A stretch of 64,000 bases of DNA from Desulfosudis oleivorans (GTDB lineage: Bacteria > Desulfobacterota > Desulfobacteria > Desulfobacterales > SURF-7): the NCBI GenBank assembly GCA_020723325.1, contig DYJD01000021.1, positions 62,001 to 126,000 on the forward strand, read 5' to 3'. Below the pieces are notes generated by a model. That model was not told the DNA's origin. It worked only from the letters and a program-made list of their open reading frames with translations, and did not search any database. The translations under genes and the position numbers were made by a program. Shown piece by piece: positions 17,362-26,600 of this stretch; position 1 is the first letter of the stretch; each line of letters opens with the position of its first letter.

Positions 17362-18714
17362 ATGAAAACCATCGGTAAATATATTGTGCGCGGGTTGTTG
17401 GGCCGGGGGGGCATGGGTAAGGTCTTTAAGATCGAGATTCCGGTCATCGGGAAAATCGCTGCCTTGAAATATCTGGATCCCAATCCTTTTCTAGTAAGCC
17501 TGATGGGCATGAAAAAAATCCGGGATTTGTTTATCAGCGAGGCAGTGGTGATGGCCGGGCTCAAGCACCCGGCCATTGTGGACATCTGGGATTTTGATGA
17601 GGTCCACGGTCATCCCTATTATCTCTTTGACCTGTACAGTCACAATCTGGGGACGGTCATGGGCGAATCCTACCATAGTGAAAGGCCCTGCCGCCGGCTG
17701 CCGGTTGAAAAAGCCCTGCATTATGCCGGCCAGATCCTTGCCGGGTTGGAATGCATGCATGCGGCTGGTATCATTCATCGCGACATAAAACCCTTCAATA
17801 TCCTGTTGACGGATCAGGATATGGTGAAGATCTGTGATTTCGGGCTCTCGAAAATGCGCGGCGAGGTTTTCAGCGGTCCGCCGGGCCTGAAGATCGGCAC
17901 GCCGTATTACGCCGCCCCGGAACAGGAAGAGCAGCCGGACCAGGCTGACCAACGGGCTGATCTGTTTTCCGCGGGTGTGCTGTTGTATCGCATGGTCACC
18001 GGTTTTCTGCCGGCCAGGCAGCGCCAACCCATTCAGACCCTGCGGCCGGAGCTGGATGGGGCTTGGGATGATTTTTTTGCAGCAGCCCTGGCCGCCGACC
18101 TGCAAAAACGCTTTCAAAGCGCCGGGGCCATGATCCATGCCCTGGATGGACTGAAAGCCGCCTGGGAAACTCGTAAGCAAAAGGTCTGCACCCTGCTGGA
18201 AGAAATTCCGACCCGCCTGCCGAAGGATGCGGCCCAAGTCCCGCCGTGTCTTCGAAAAGAGCCCATAAAGGTCGCTGGCAAAAAGGCCCAGGAGGTTTTG
18301 CAAATGGACAACCTGCGGCAACCCTGCAAGTATTTCCAAGGGGATTTTCAAACCATCTCCCCGGAGTTGGTTTTGGACCGCGCCGCCAATCTGATCTGGC
18401 AGCGGCAGGGCTCCGCCTATCCCCTCACCTGGCTAAAGGCCCGGGAATTTGTCGCCGAATTGAACCGCTTCAAATACCAGGGCCGCGCCGACTGGCGTCT
18501 GCCGACCATAGCGGAACTTATGACCCTGCTCACCCCGGTTCCGGAAATGAAAGACTTATGCCTTCCGCCGGTGTTCAATCCATCCCAAAAATGGCTGTGG
18601 AGCTGCGACCGGCAGTCCTTTATCTCCGCCTGGTATGTCAGTCTGGAGATGGGATATATCGCCTGGAACGATTTTTCAGCTTACTATCATGTCAAAGGCG
18701 TTTGTGGGGCTTGA
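17362..18714 (+). CDS. Ser/Thr protein kinase fused to a DUF1566 domain
   Basis: This 450-aa protein has a canonical Hanks-type kinase domain (residues 5-275). The glycine loop is GRGGMGKVF, the ATP lysine is in AALKYL, the catalytic loop is HRDIKPFN (H139-D141), the metal loop is DFG (D159) and the activation-segment end is GTPYYAAPEQ. A linker of about 80 residues leads to a C-terminal DUF1566/Lcl-type domain (about 345-448) with LIWQRQG, DWRLPTIAELMTLL and WYVSLEMG. DUF1566 is usually found in exported proteins, yet no membrane segment separates the two here, so the tail must be cytoplasmic. It lies upstream of glycogen phosphorylase and may regulate it. Confidence 0.9.
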   Translation: MKTIGKYIVRGLLGRGGMGKVFKIEIPVIGKIAALKYLDPNPFLVSLMGMKKIRDLFISEAVVMAGLKHPAIVDIWDFDEVHGHPYYLFDLYSHNLGTVMGESYHSERPCRRLPVEKALHYAGQILAGLECMHAAGIIHRDIKPFNILLTDQDMVKICDFGLSKMRGEVFSGPPGLKIGTPYYAAPEQEEQPDQADQRADLFSAGVLLYRMVTGFLPARQRQPIQTLRPELDGAWDDFFAAALAADLQKRFQSAGAMIHALDGLKAAWETRKQKVCTLLEEIPTRLPKDAAQVPPCLRKEPIKVAGKKAQEVLQMDNLRQPCKYFQGDFQTISPELVLDRAANLIWQRQGSAYPLTWLKAREFVAELNRFKYQGRADWRLPTIAELMTLLTPVPEMKDLCLPPVFNPSQKWLWSCDRQSFISAWYVSLEMGYIAWNDFSAYYHVKGVCGA

Positions 18715-18736
18715 TTGCCTTTCCGGCCAGCCCGGA

Positions 18737-18763
18737 TGTGGAAGCGGCTTCCAGCCGCCATGA
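18737..18763 (+). repeat. REP-like palindrome, copy A
   Basis: The core GCGGCTTCCAGCCGC (GCGGCT-TCC-AGCCGC) is preceded by TGTGGAA. The same element in opposite orientation occurs at 35394-35418 and, in a variant form, at 23557-23582. It lies between the kinase gene and glgP. Confidence 0.7.
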
Positions 18764-18828
18764 GGCCCAAGTGCTGATGAAGACCATTGTTTTATGAAAA
18801 GCAACCATACAAAAGGGAGTATGCCCCC

Positions 18829-21306
18829 ATGACAACTTCCAGAAAAACGCCCCTTGGATCAGAAGCGTCTGAAAACATCCGCACGGGCCTGGATCTTGAA
18901 AGCATCAAGCAGGACATCATGGAAAACCTCCAATATGTCCTGGCCAAACCGGCTTCCATGCGCACCCTGAACGATCAGTACCTGGCGGTTTCCTACAGCG
19001 TGCGCGACCGCATGATGAAGTATTGGCTCAATACCGTGGAACGTTTTTTCAGCACCAAAACCAAGGCGGTGGGGTACTTCAGCGCCGAATTTCTATTGGG
19101 TCCCCAGCTCAAGCGCAACCTGCTCAGCCTGGGCATCCATGAAACCATGCAACGGGCTTTGTCCGAACTGGGCATGGACCTTGAAGCCGTAATTGAACAG
19201 GAGCCTGAACCCGGCCTGGGCAACGGCGGCCTGGGACGTCTGGCAGCTTGTTTTATTGAATCCCTGGCCACCCTGGGAATTCCTTCCATCGGCTTCGGCA
19301 TCCGCTATGAACACGGCATGTTTCACCAAACCTTTCAGGACGGCTGGCAGAAAGAACTGACCGATCACTGGCTGCGCCTGGGCAACCCCTGGGAGATTCC
19401 AAGGCCGGAGCGTATTTATGATGTTTTCTTCGGCGGGCACACCGAGCGTTATGACGATGCTGACGGCCGGCGGCGCGTCAAATGGGTACCGGCCAAAGTC
19501 GTGCGGGGCATGGCCTATGACATTCCCATTCTGGGCTATAAGGTGGAAACCGCCGGCATGCTGCGCCTCTGGAAAGCGGAAGCCCATGAATCCTTTGATT
19601 TCCAGGATTTCAATGTGGGTGACTACTACGGCGCGGTGGAAATGAAAATCACGGCGGAAAACATCACCAAGGTGCTCTATCCCAACGACGAGCAACTCCA
19701 GGGCAAGCAATTGCGCCTGGAACAGCAGTTCTTTTTCGTGTCCTGCTCCCTGCAGAATTTGATGGAAATGCATCTGCTCAAGGAACCGGATCTTACCAAT
19801 TTCCATAAAACCTTTGCCTTGCAGTTGAACGACACCCATCCGGCCATTGCCGTTGCCGAACTGATGCGCCTGCTGGTGGACCAACACCGGCTTACCTGGG
19901 ATCAGGCTTTTCAGATCACGCAAAAAACCCTAAGCTACACCAACCACACCTTGTTACCCGAAGCCTTGGAAAAATGGCCCCTGCCGCTCTTCAGCGCCTT
20001 GCTGCCCCGGCATATGGAAATCATCTATGAAATCAACCATCATTTCCTGACCGGAGTTCAGCGCAGTCCCCTGGCCAAAAAGGTGCGCATTGATCAGCTT
20101 TCCCTCATTGACGAAACTGATCACAAATACGTGCGCATGGCCAACCTGGCCTGTGTGGGCTGCCATGCGGTCAACGGCGTGGCCGAGCTGCATACGGAAC
20201 TGTTGAAAAAGCACACCCTCAAGGATTTCTACATCCTGACCCCCAAAAAATTCAGCAACAAGACCAATGGCGTAACCCAGCGGCGCTGGATGGTCCTGTG
20301 CAACCCGCGGCTCACCCGCCTGATCTCGGAAAAAATCGGCGAGGGCTGGATCAAGAATCTCGACGAACTGCGCAACCTGGAGAAGTTTGCCGATGACAAG
20401 GAATTCCTGGCCAAATGGTGGCTGGTGAAGCAGAACAACAAGCGCGAGCAGGCGGAATATGTCATGAACAAGACCGGGGTGGTGCTGAACACGGATTCCA
20501 TGTTCGATGTCCAGGTCAAACGCATCCATGAGTACAAACGCCAGCATTTGAAAGTGCTGCACATTATCACGCTGTATAATCGCATTAAAAACAATCCCGG
20601 CATGGAAGTGGTCCCGCGCACCTTCATCTTCGGCGGCAAGGCGGCCCCAGGCTATTATATGGCCAAGCTGATCATCAAGCTGATCAATTCCCTGGCAGGC
20701 CTGATCAACAGTGACCCGGATGTGGACGGCCGCCTCAGGGTGGTTTTCATCCGCAATTTCAATGTCAAAATCGGTCATCGGGTCTATCCGCCCGCCGACC
20801 TGTCCGAACAGATCTCCACTGCCGGAATGGAAGCTTCCGGCACCGGCAACATGAAGTTTTCCATGAACGGCGCCCTGACCATCGGCACCCTGGACGGCGC
20901 CAATATTGAAATCCGGGATGAAGTCGGGGTTGACAATTTCTTTCATTTCGGCTTAAGCCTTCAGGAAGTTGAAGACCTGAGATCCAAAGGATATCGTCCC
21001 ATGGACTATTATCATAATCATTTTGAACTCAAGGCCGCCGTCGACCTTGTACGTTCGGGCGCCCTAACCCCCAGCCGACCGGAGTTGTTTCAACCCCTGG
21101 TGGACGCCCTGCTGCATGAAGACAAATACATGTTGATGGCCGATTATCCTGATTATATCGCCTGTCAGGAAAAGGTCGATCAGCTCTGGAAAAACCAGGA
21201 GCTGTGGACGCGCATGTCCCTGCTGAATGTGGCCCGCATGGGTAAATTCTCATCCGATCGGGCCATTCGGGAATACTGCCACGATATCTGGAAGATTCCA
21301 GTATGA
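18829..21306 (+). CDS. glgP: Glycogen phosphorylase
   Basis: This releases glucose 1-phosphate from glycogen or maltodextrin using pyridoxal phosphate. From ATG 18829 (AAGGGAG upstream; an in-frame TTG at 18787 is less likely) it is 825 aa, normal for the family. Conserved blocks are GNGGLGRLAACF, GIRYEHGMFHQ, LNDTHPAIAVAELMR, TNHTLLPEALE, KTNGVTQRRW, VKRIHEYKRQHL and the PLP-lysine motif GTGNMKFSMNGAL followed by GTLDGANIEI. The enzyme is cytoplasmic. It is the last gene of a group carrying a GAF sensor, two kinase-type proteins, a stress protein and a phosphoesterase, which suggests that storage-polymer use is tied to this signalling set. Confidence 0.97.
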   Translation: MTTSRKTPLGSEASENIRTGLDLESIKQDIMENLQYVLAKPASMRTLNDQYLAVSYSVRDRMMKYWLNTVERFFSTKTKAVGYFSAEFLLGPQLKRNLLSLGIHETMQRALSELGMDLEAVIEQEPEPGLGNGGLGRLAACFIESLATLGIPSIGFGIRYEHGMFHQTFQDGWQKELTDHWLRLGNPWEIPRPERIYDVFFGGHTERYDDADGRRRVKWVPAKVVRGMAYDIPILGYKVETAGMLRLWKAEAHESFDFQDFNVGDYYGAVEMKITAENITKVLYPNDEQLQGKQLRLEQQFFFVSCSLQNLMEMHLLKEPDLTNFHKTFALQLNDTHPAIAVAELMRLLVDQHRLTWDQAFQITQKTLSYTNHTLLPEALEKWPLPLFSALLPRHMEIIYEINHHFLTGVQRSPLAKKVRIDQLSLIDETDHKYVRMANLACVGCHAVNGVAELHTELLKKHTLKDFYILTPKKFSNKTNGVTQRRWMVLCNPRLTRLISEKIGEGWIKNLDELRNLEKFADDKEFLAKWWLVKQNNKREQAEYVMNKTGVVLNTDSMFDVQVKRIHEYKRQHLKVLHIITLYNRIKNNPGMEVVPRTFIFGGKAAPGYYMAKLIIKLINSLAGLINSDPDVDGRLRVVFIRNFNVKIGHRVYPPADLSEQISTAGMEASGTGNMKFSMNGALTIGTLDGANIEIRDEVGVDNFFHFGLSLQEVEDLRSKGYRPMDYYHNHFELKAAVDLVRSGALTPSRPELFQPLVDALLHEDKYMLMADYPDYIACQEKVDQLWKNQELWTRMSLLNVARMGKFSSDRAIREYCHDIWKIPV

Positions 21307-21342
21307 TCTTATCTGAATGGATTTTTTATCAACATCGCCGGA

Positions 21343-23448
21343 TCATTCAGGCTTTTGAATGACTTCGCGGATTTTTCGGGAAAGTGCATGAATCGAGTAG
21401 GGTTTTTCGATGAATTGGATGCCCTCATCCAATACCCCGTGGTGGGCGATGACATTGCCCGTATAACCGGAGGTAAACAAGACTTTGGTCCCCGGCCGGC
21501 TTTGGGTGAGTTTTTCCGCCAGAACCTTGCCGTTGATGCCCGCCAGGATGACATCCGTCAGCAATAAATCGATCGGCCCTGGATGGGCCGCGGCAACGGC
21601 CAGGGCCTCTTCGCCGCTGTCGGCTGAAAGGACATGATATCCAAGGCGCTCAAGAGCCGATAAGGCAAAATCCCGCACCAGGGCATCATCCTCCACAAAC
21701 AGAATGGTTTCATTGCCCTGGGGCACGACTTCCATGGCTTTTTCTTTTTGGGCCTGTTCGGCTGAAGCTGCCTGGGGGAAATAGATCTTGAAACTGGTGC
21801 CCTTGTCCAGTACCGAATAGACTTCAATGCAACCATTATTCTGCTTTACCGCGCCATAAACCGTGGCAAGCCCCAGACCGGTTCCCTTGCCCTTTGGTTT
21901 TGTGGTGAAGAAGGGTTCGAACAGATTTTTTTTCACCTCTTCCGTCATGCCCGTGCCGGTATCGCTCACGGCCAAGGAAACATAGCTGCCGGGTTGGGCA
22001 TGGGGATGGCGCTTGCAATAATACTCGTCCAGGATCACGTCGGCAGTTTCCAGGATCAATTTCCCGCCGTCGGGCATGGCGTCCCTGGCGTTGACCGCGA
22101 GATTAATGAGGATCTGTTCGATCTGGCCCGGATCAGCCTTGATCTTACCAGTGGAACTTAGAACGGTCTTGAGGCGAACATCTTCTCCGATCAGGGTGCC
22201 CAGCATTTTAGACATTTGTTTGACGATGAAGTTGAGGTCCATCGAGCGCGGTTCAATGACCTGCCGGCGGGAAAAGGCCAGCAGTTGCTTTGTGAGTCCG
22301 GCAGCGCTTTCCGCCGCCTTCATCACTACTCCGAGTTTTTGACGGACCAGGCCGTCCGCCTCCGAATTCATCATCACCAGGTGGGTGTTGCCCATGATGG
22401 CCGTCAGCAGATTGTTGAAATCGTGGGCAATGCCCCCGGCCAGGCGACCGATGGATTCCATTTTCTGGGCCTGATGCAATTGTTTTTCCAGCTTGTCTTT
22501 TTCCTCTTTTTGTTTTTGGATCATCTCCTGGCTGTGTTTACGTTCGGTGATGTCCACATTCAGGGTCAACAGATAGGGTGTGTTGCGGATGGTCAGGAAT
22601 TCAGCGGAGAAATATATGGCATGGCTGTTTCCGCCTTTGTCGCGGAACAGAATCTCTTCGTTGAGCACCCGGCCGTCCTGCTTGAGCTTGGCCAGCACCC
22701 GGTTGCGGTCTTCCGGGTTCATCCAGAGGTTCAAATCAAACGAGGTCCGGCCGATGACTTCTTCGCGGGTATAGCCCGAAACCGCATAAAAAGAATCGCT
22801 TACTTCCACATAGCGGCCCTCGGCCACGGTGGATAGGGTGACCACCACCGGGCTCAGCCGGAACGCCGTGGCAAACTTCTCCTCTGACTCCCGCAGCCGC
22901 TCATTGGCCTCCTTGTATTCCACATTGGCCTTTTGCAGTTTTTGGATGGCGCCTGCCAGCTCGGTATTGACCGTCTCCAGCTCCTTTTTTTGGGACCGGA
23001 TGGTCTGCTCAGCCTGCTTGCGCTCGGTGATATCCCGCAGGGACTCGATGGCGCCGATCATGCGGCCGTCGGCGTCGTACAGCGGCTTGGCCACGGCCCA
23101 CAGATAAGCCCCGCCTTTGGGCAGGGCATGCACATAAGCTTCGGCAATAATGCTGTCCCGGGATCTTGAAAAGTCGGGATATTGCTGCCGGATGAGGGTG
23201 TCGTCGCTGGTCACCAGGTCGATGAGGATGGGTCGCCGGCAGCCATAAAACGGCAGGGAGTATTCATGGTCCGCCTTTCCCAGGATTTGGGCCGAAGGAA
23301 CCCCGGTCAATTCCTCCATGGCGTGATTCCAAACCACCACCCGCTTTTGGCCATCGATCACAAAAGTGGCATCCGGCAGGAAATTGATGATGTCCTTGAG
23401 CTGCATTTCCGACGGCAGCAGCGGGCTCTGGGGTTGATTGTCGATCAT
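21343..23448 (-). CDS. Hybrid sensor histidine kinase (PAS-PAS-HK-REC)
   Basis: This 701-aa protein has no membrane segments, so it is a cytosolic sensor. PAS domain 1 spans about residues 15-140 and ends in a PAC motif ([13 protein letters not shown]). PAS domain 2 is at about 185-310. HisKA follows with the phospho-accepting histidine in [12 protein letters not shown]. The ATPase domain has [11 protein letters not shown] (N box), DTGTGM and [11 protein letters not shown]. The C-terminal receiver (about 580-695) has acceptor Asp in LLLTDVIL and KPYS near the end. It converges on glgP with 36 nt between stops. No dedicated output regulator is adjacent. The pattern (GGIAHDFNN) is typical of the large soluble hybrid kinases of Desulfobacterota. 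Confidence 0.95.
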   Translation of the reverse strand: MIDNQPQSPLLPSEMQLKDIINFLPDATFVIDGQKRVVVWNHAMEELTGVPSAQILGKADHEYSLPFYGCRRPILIDLVTSDDTLIRQQYPDFSRSRDSIIAEAYVHALPKGGAYLWAVAKPLYDADGRMIGAIESLRDITERKQAEQTIRSQKKELETVNTELAGAIQKLQKANVEYKEANERLRESEEKFATAFRLSPVVVTLSTVAEGRYVEVSDSFYAVSGYTREEVIGRTSFDLNLWMNPEDRNRVLAKLKQDGRVLNEEILFRDKGGNSHAIYFSAEFLTIRNTPYLLTLNVDITERKHSQEMIQKQKEEKDKLEKQLHQAQKMESIGRLAGGIAHDFNNLLTAIMGNTHLVMMNSEADGLVRQKLGVVMKAAESAAGLTKQLLAFSRRQVIEPRSMDLNFIVKQMSKMLGTLIGEDVRLKTVLSSTGKIKADPGQIEQILINLAVNARDAMPDGGKLILETADVILDEYYCKRHPHAQPGSYVSLAVSDTGTGMTEEVKKNLFEPFFTTKPKGKGTGLGLATVYGAVKQNNGCIEVYSVLDKGTSFKIYFPQAASAEQAQKEKAMEVVPQGNETILFVEDDALVRDFALSALERLGYHVLSADSGEEALAVAAAHPGPIDLLLTDVILAGINGKVLAEKLTQSRPGTKVLFTSGYTGNVIAHHGVLDEGIQFIEKPYSIHALSRKIREVIQKPE

Positions 23449-23556
23449 GTCGTCATATTATCCATTTTCGCCGATCCTTCAAGTGTTTTTTCAATCCGCT
23501 GATTGCTCTTGAAATGGAAACTATTACGGGGTAAGCCTTTTTGTGTGAAAGTCGGC

Positions 23557-23582
23557 ATCGCGGCGCCAAGCCGCTCCCACAC
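23557..23582 (-). repeat. REP-like palindrome, copy B
   Basis: ATCGCGGCGCCAAGCCGCTC then CCACAC is a variant of the element at 35394 in the same orientation. It falls in the gap before the helicase gene and is translated if the upstream TTG-type frame from 23503 is used, which argues for the ATG at 23605 as the real start. Confidence 0.6.
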
Positions 23583-23604
23583 ACCCGGAAGAGATGATCG
23601 GAAA

Positions 23605-26600
23605 ATGAACACACAGCCCCTTGCCTTGTTCCATCCCCTGGTGGCGGAATGGTTCCGCACCACCCTGGGAACCCCCAGCGACATTCAGACCCGGGCCTGG
23701 CCGGAGATCGCCGCGGGAAATCACGTGCTGGTGACGGCCCCCACCGGCAGCGGCAAGACCCTCACCGCTTTTCTGTGGGCCTTGAACCAGCTCATCACCC
23801 GCAAATGGTCCGGGGATCAGGTGCGGGTGCTGTATGTGTCGCCCCTGAAAGCCCTGAACAACGATGTGCACCGCAATCTCAACCTGCCCCTCACCCAATT
23901 GCACGGGCATTTCCATGGGGCCGGACAGGCCTTTCCCATGATCCGGGTCCAGACCCGCAGCGGCGATACCCCCCAGGACGAGCGCCGGCGCATGCTGAAA
24001 CGGCCGCCGGAGATTCTCATCACCACTCCGGAAAGCCTGAATATCCTCATCAGCTCCAAGGCCGGCCGCCGTCTGCTCACCGGCCTGAAAACCGTTATCC
24101 TGGATGAAATCCACGCCGTGATCGCCGGCAAGCGCGGCACCCATCTCATGACGGCCGTGGACCGCCTGGTGCCCCTGTGCGGCGAATTCCAGCGCATCGC
24201 CCTTTCCGCCACCGTGCGGCCCATGGAAAAAGCAGCGGAGTTCATCGGCGGCTATCGCCTGGAAGGAGATAAAACCGGACCGGTCCATGTGCGCCGCAAA
24301 GTGGTGACCGTCGCGGCCAAAGTGCGCAAACACCTGGAAGTATCCATCCGCTTCCCTGCCAAAACCGGATCGGAATTGCCCGCTGCTTCGGTTTGGCCGG
24401 CCCTGATCGAAGCGTTTAAAATCCTGATCCATCAGCACCGGTCCACGCTTTTCTTTGCCAACAGCAGGCGTCTTTCGGAAAAGGTCGCCCGCCTGCTCAA
24501 TGAAAATGAACCCTTACCCCTGGCCTACTCCCACCACGGCTCCCTGGCCAAGGAAATCCGCCTGGCCGTGGAGCAGCGCCTGAAACAACAGGAATTGCGC
24601 GCCATCGTGGCCACCAATTCCCTGGAACTGGGCATTGATATCGGCAACCTGGACCAGGTGGCCCTGATCCAGACCCCTATTTCCATTTCCTCGGCTGTTC
24701 AGCGCATCGGCCGTTCCGGCCATCAGGTGGGGGCCGTCAGCCGCGGCGTCCTCTTTCCCACCCACGGCCGGGACTTCATTCATGCGGCCGTCATGGCTCG
24801 CTGTGTAACGGAACTTACCATTGAAGCGGTTGAACCGCCGGAGTGTCCCCTGGATGTCCTGGCCCAGGTGCTGCTTTCCATGGTTACCGTGGAGACCTGG
24901 GACCTGGACGAACTCTTTACCTTGATCCGCACCAGCGCCCCCTATCACCACCTCAGCCGCCGCCATTTCGACCTGGTGCTGGACATGCTGGCCGGCCGCT
25001 ACGCCGACACCCGCATCCGCGAACTCCGGCCGCGCCTCCTCCTGGACCGCACCACCAACAAGGTCCAGGCCAAAAGCGGCAATTCAGCCCTGTTGTTCCT
25101 GGGGGGCGGCACCATACCGGATCGGGGCTATTTTGACCTGCGCTTGCAAGGCGACCGCAGCAAAATCGGCGAACTGGACGAGGAATTCGTCTGGGAGCGC
25201 CATGTGGGCGAGACCTTTGCCCTGGGAGTCCAGACCTGGCGCATCCAGCGCATCACCGCCAATGACGTGGAAGTGCTGCCGGCGGAAAGCCGCCCCGGCA
25301 TCATCCCCTTTTGGCGGGCCGAGGCCCGCAACCGGGATTTTCACTTTTCGGAAAAAATCGGCGAATTTCTGGAGGCGGCCGAAAAGGCTTTACCCCATTC
25401 GGTTGCTGATTTCGTGAAACATCTGACCACCCATTACTTCATGGAACCCCAGGCCGCCGCGGAATTGAGCGCCTTTCTACAAGCCCAGCAACAAGCCAGC
25501 CGCGCGCCCCTGCCCCACCGCCGGCACCTGCTGGTGGAGCATTTTGACGATCCCCTGAACCGGGCCGACAAAAAACAGGTGATCCTGCATACCCTCTGGG
25601 GCGGCCGCGTCAACCGCCCATTGGCCGTGGCCCTTGCAGCCGCCTGGGAGCGCGCGCATGGCTACCGCCTGGAAGTGTTTGCCGACGATGATGCCGTTCT
25701 GGTCATGCTGCCCCATGATTTCGATGCCAAGACCTTGCTGCAAATGGTGCACAGCGGCAATGTGGAGCTTCTGCTGCGGGAAAGACTGGAGTCCACCGGC
25801 TTGTTCTCGGCCTGCTTCCGGGAAAACGCCGGCCGCGCATTGCTCCTGCCCAAACTGACCTTCGGCAAACGCATGCCCCTCTGGCTCAACCGGCTGCGCG
25901 CCAAAAAATTGCTGGATGCGGTCATGGGCAGCCGGGATTTCCCCCTGCTCCTGGAAACCTGGCGCACCTGCCTCCAGGACATCTTTGATTTGCCCAACCT
26001 GAAAATGCTCCTGGATGAACTGGCCCAAGGCGCCATCAAGGTGAGCGAAGCCTATACCACCCTGGCTTCGCCCTTTGCCGCCGGCCTGATCTGGCAGCAA
26101 ACCAACACTTACATGTACAAGGATGACACCCCGGAGTTCTCCCGCAAATCCGCCCTGGCGGGCGATCTGATCCGGGAAATCTCCCTGAGCGCCGGGTTGC
26201 GTCCAAATATTCCCAGAGAGCTTACGGAAACCCTGGAACACAAGCTCCAGCGCACGGCCCCCGGCTATGCGCCGGGCTCGGCCCTGGAGCTTCTGGACTG
26301 GGTCCGGGAACGGCTCCTGATACCCATGGCTGAATGGATGGTTCTGCTTGCGGCCGTGAGCCGGGACCATGCCATAGACGCTGATGCCCTCCTTTTGGAA
26401 ATCGGCCACAGACTGTTACGAATCCGGGTGGGCCAGGCGGTTCAGGAAGGCATTGCGGCCCGGGAAAACCTGCCGCGCCTGTTGCACATATTTGGAAGCG
26501 ACACCCTGGCTGTCTTGCCCCTGGCAGAAGCCACCCATGGGCCTTACACCTTCCCGGCAATCAATGGCGAAAATGTTCTCCAACCACTATCTGAAGAGGA

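Noticed and set aside
23503-23604. Longer N-terminus of the Lhr helicase
   Set aside because: The added 34 codons are translated from a REP-like intergenic repeat, and ATG 23605 begins right before the conserved domain.
23640-23680. tRNA-like start (ggtggcggaatgg)
   Set aside because: It lies inside the helicase coding sequence and lacks a matching acceptor stem and anticodon arm.
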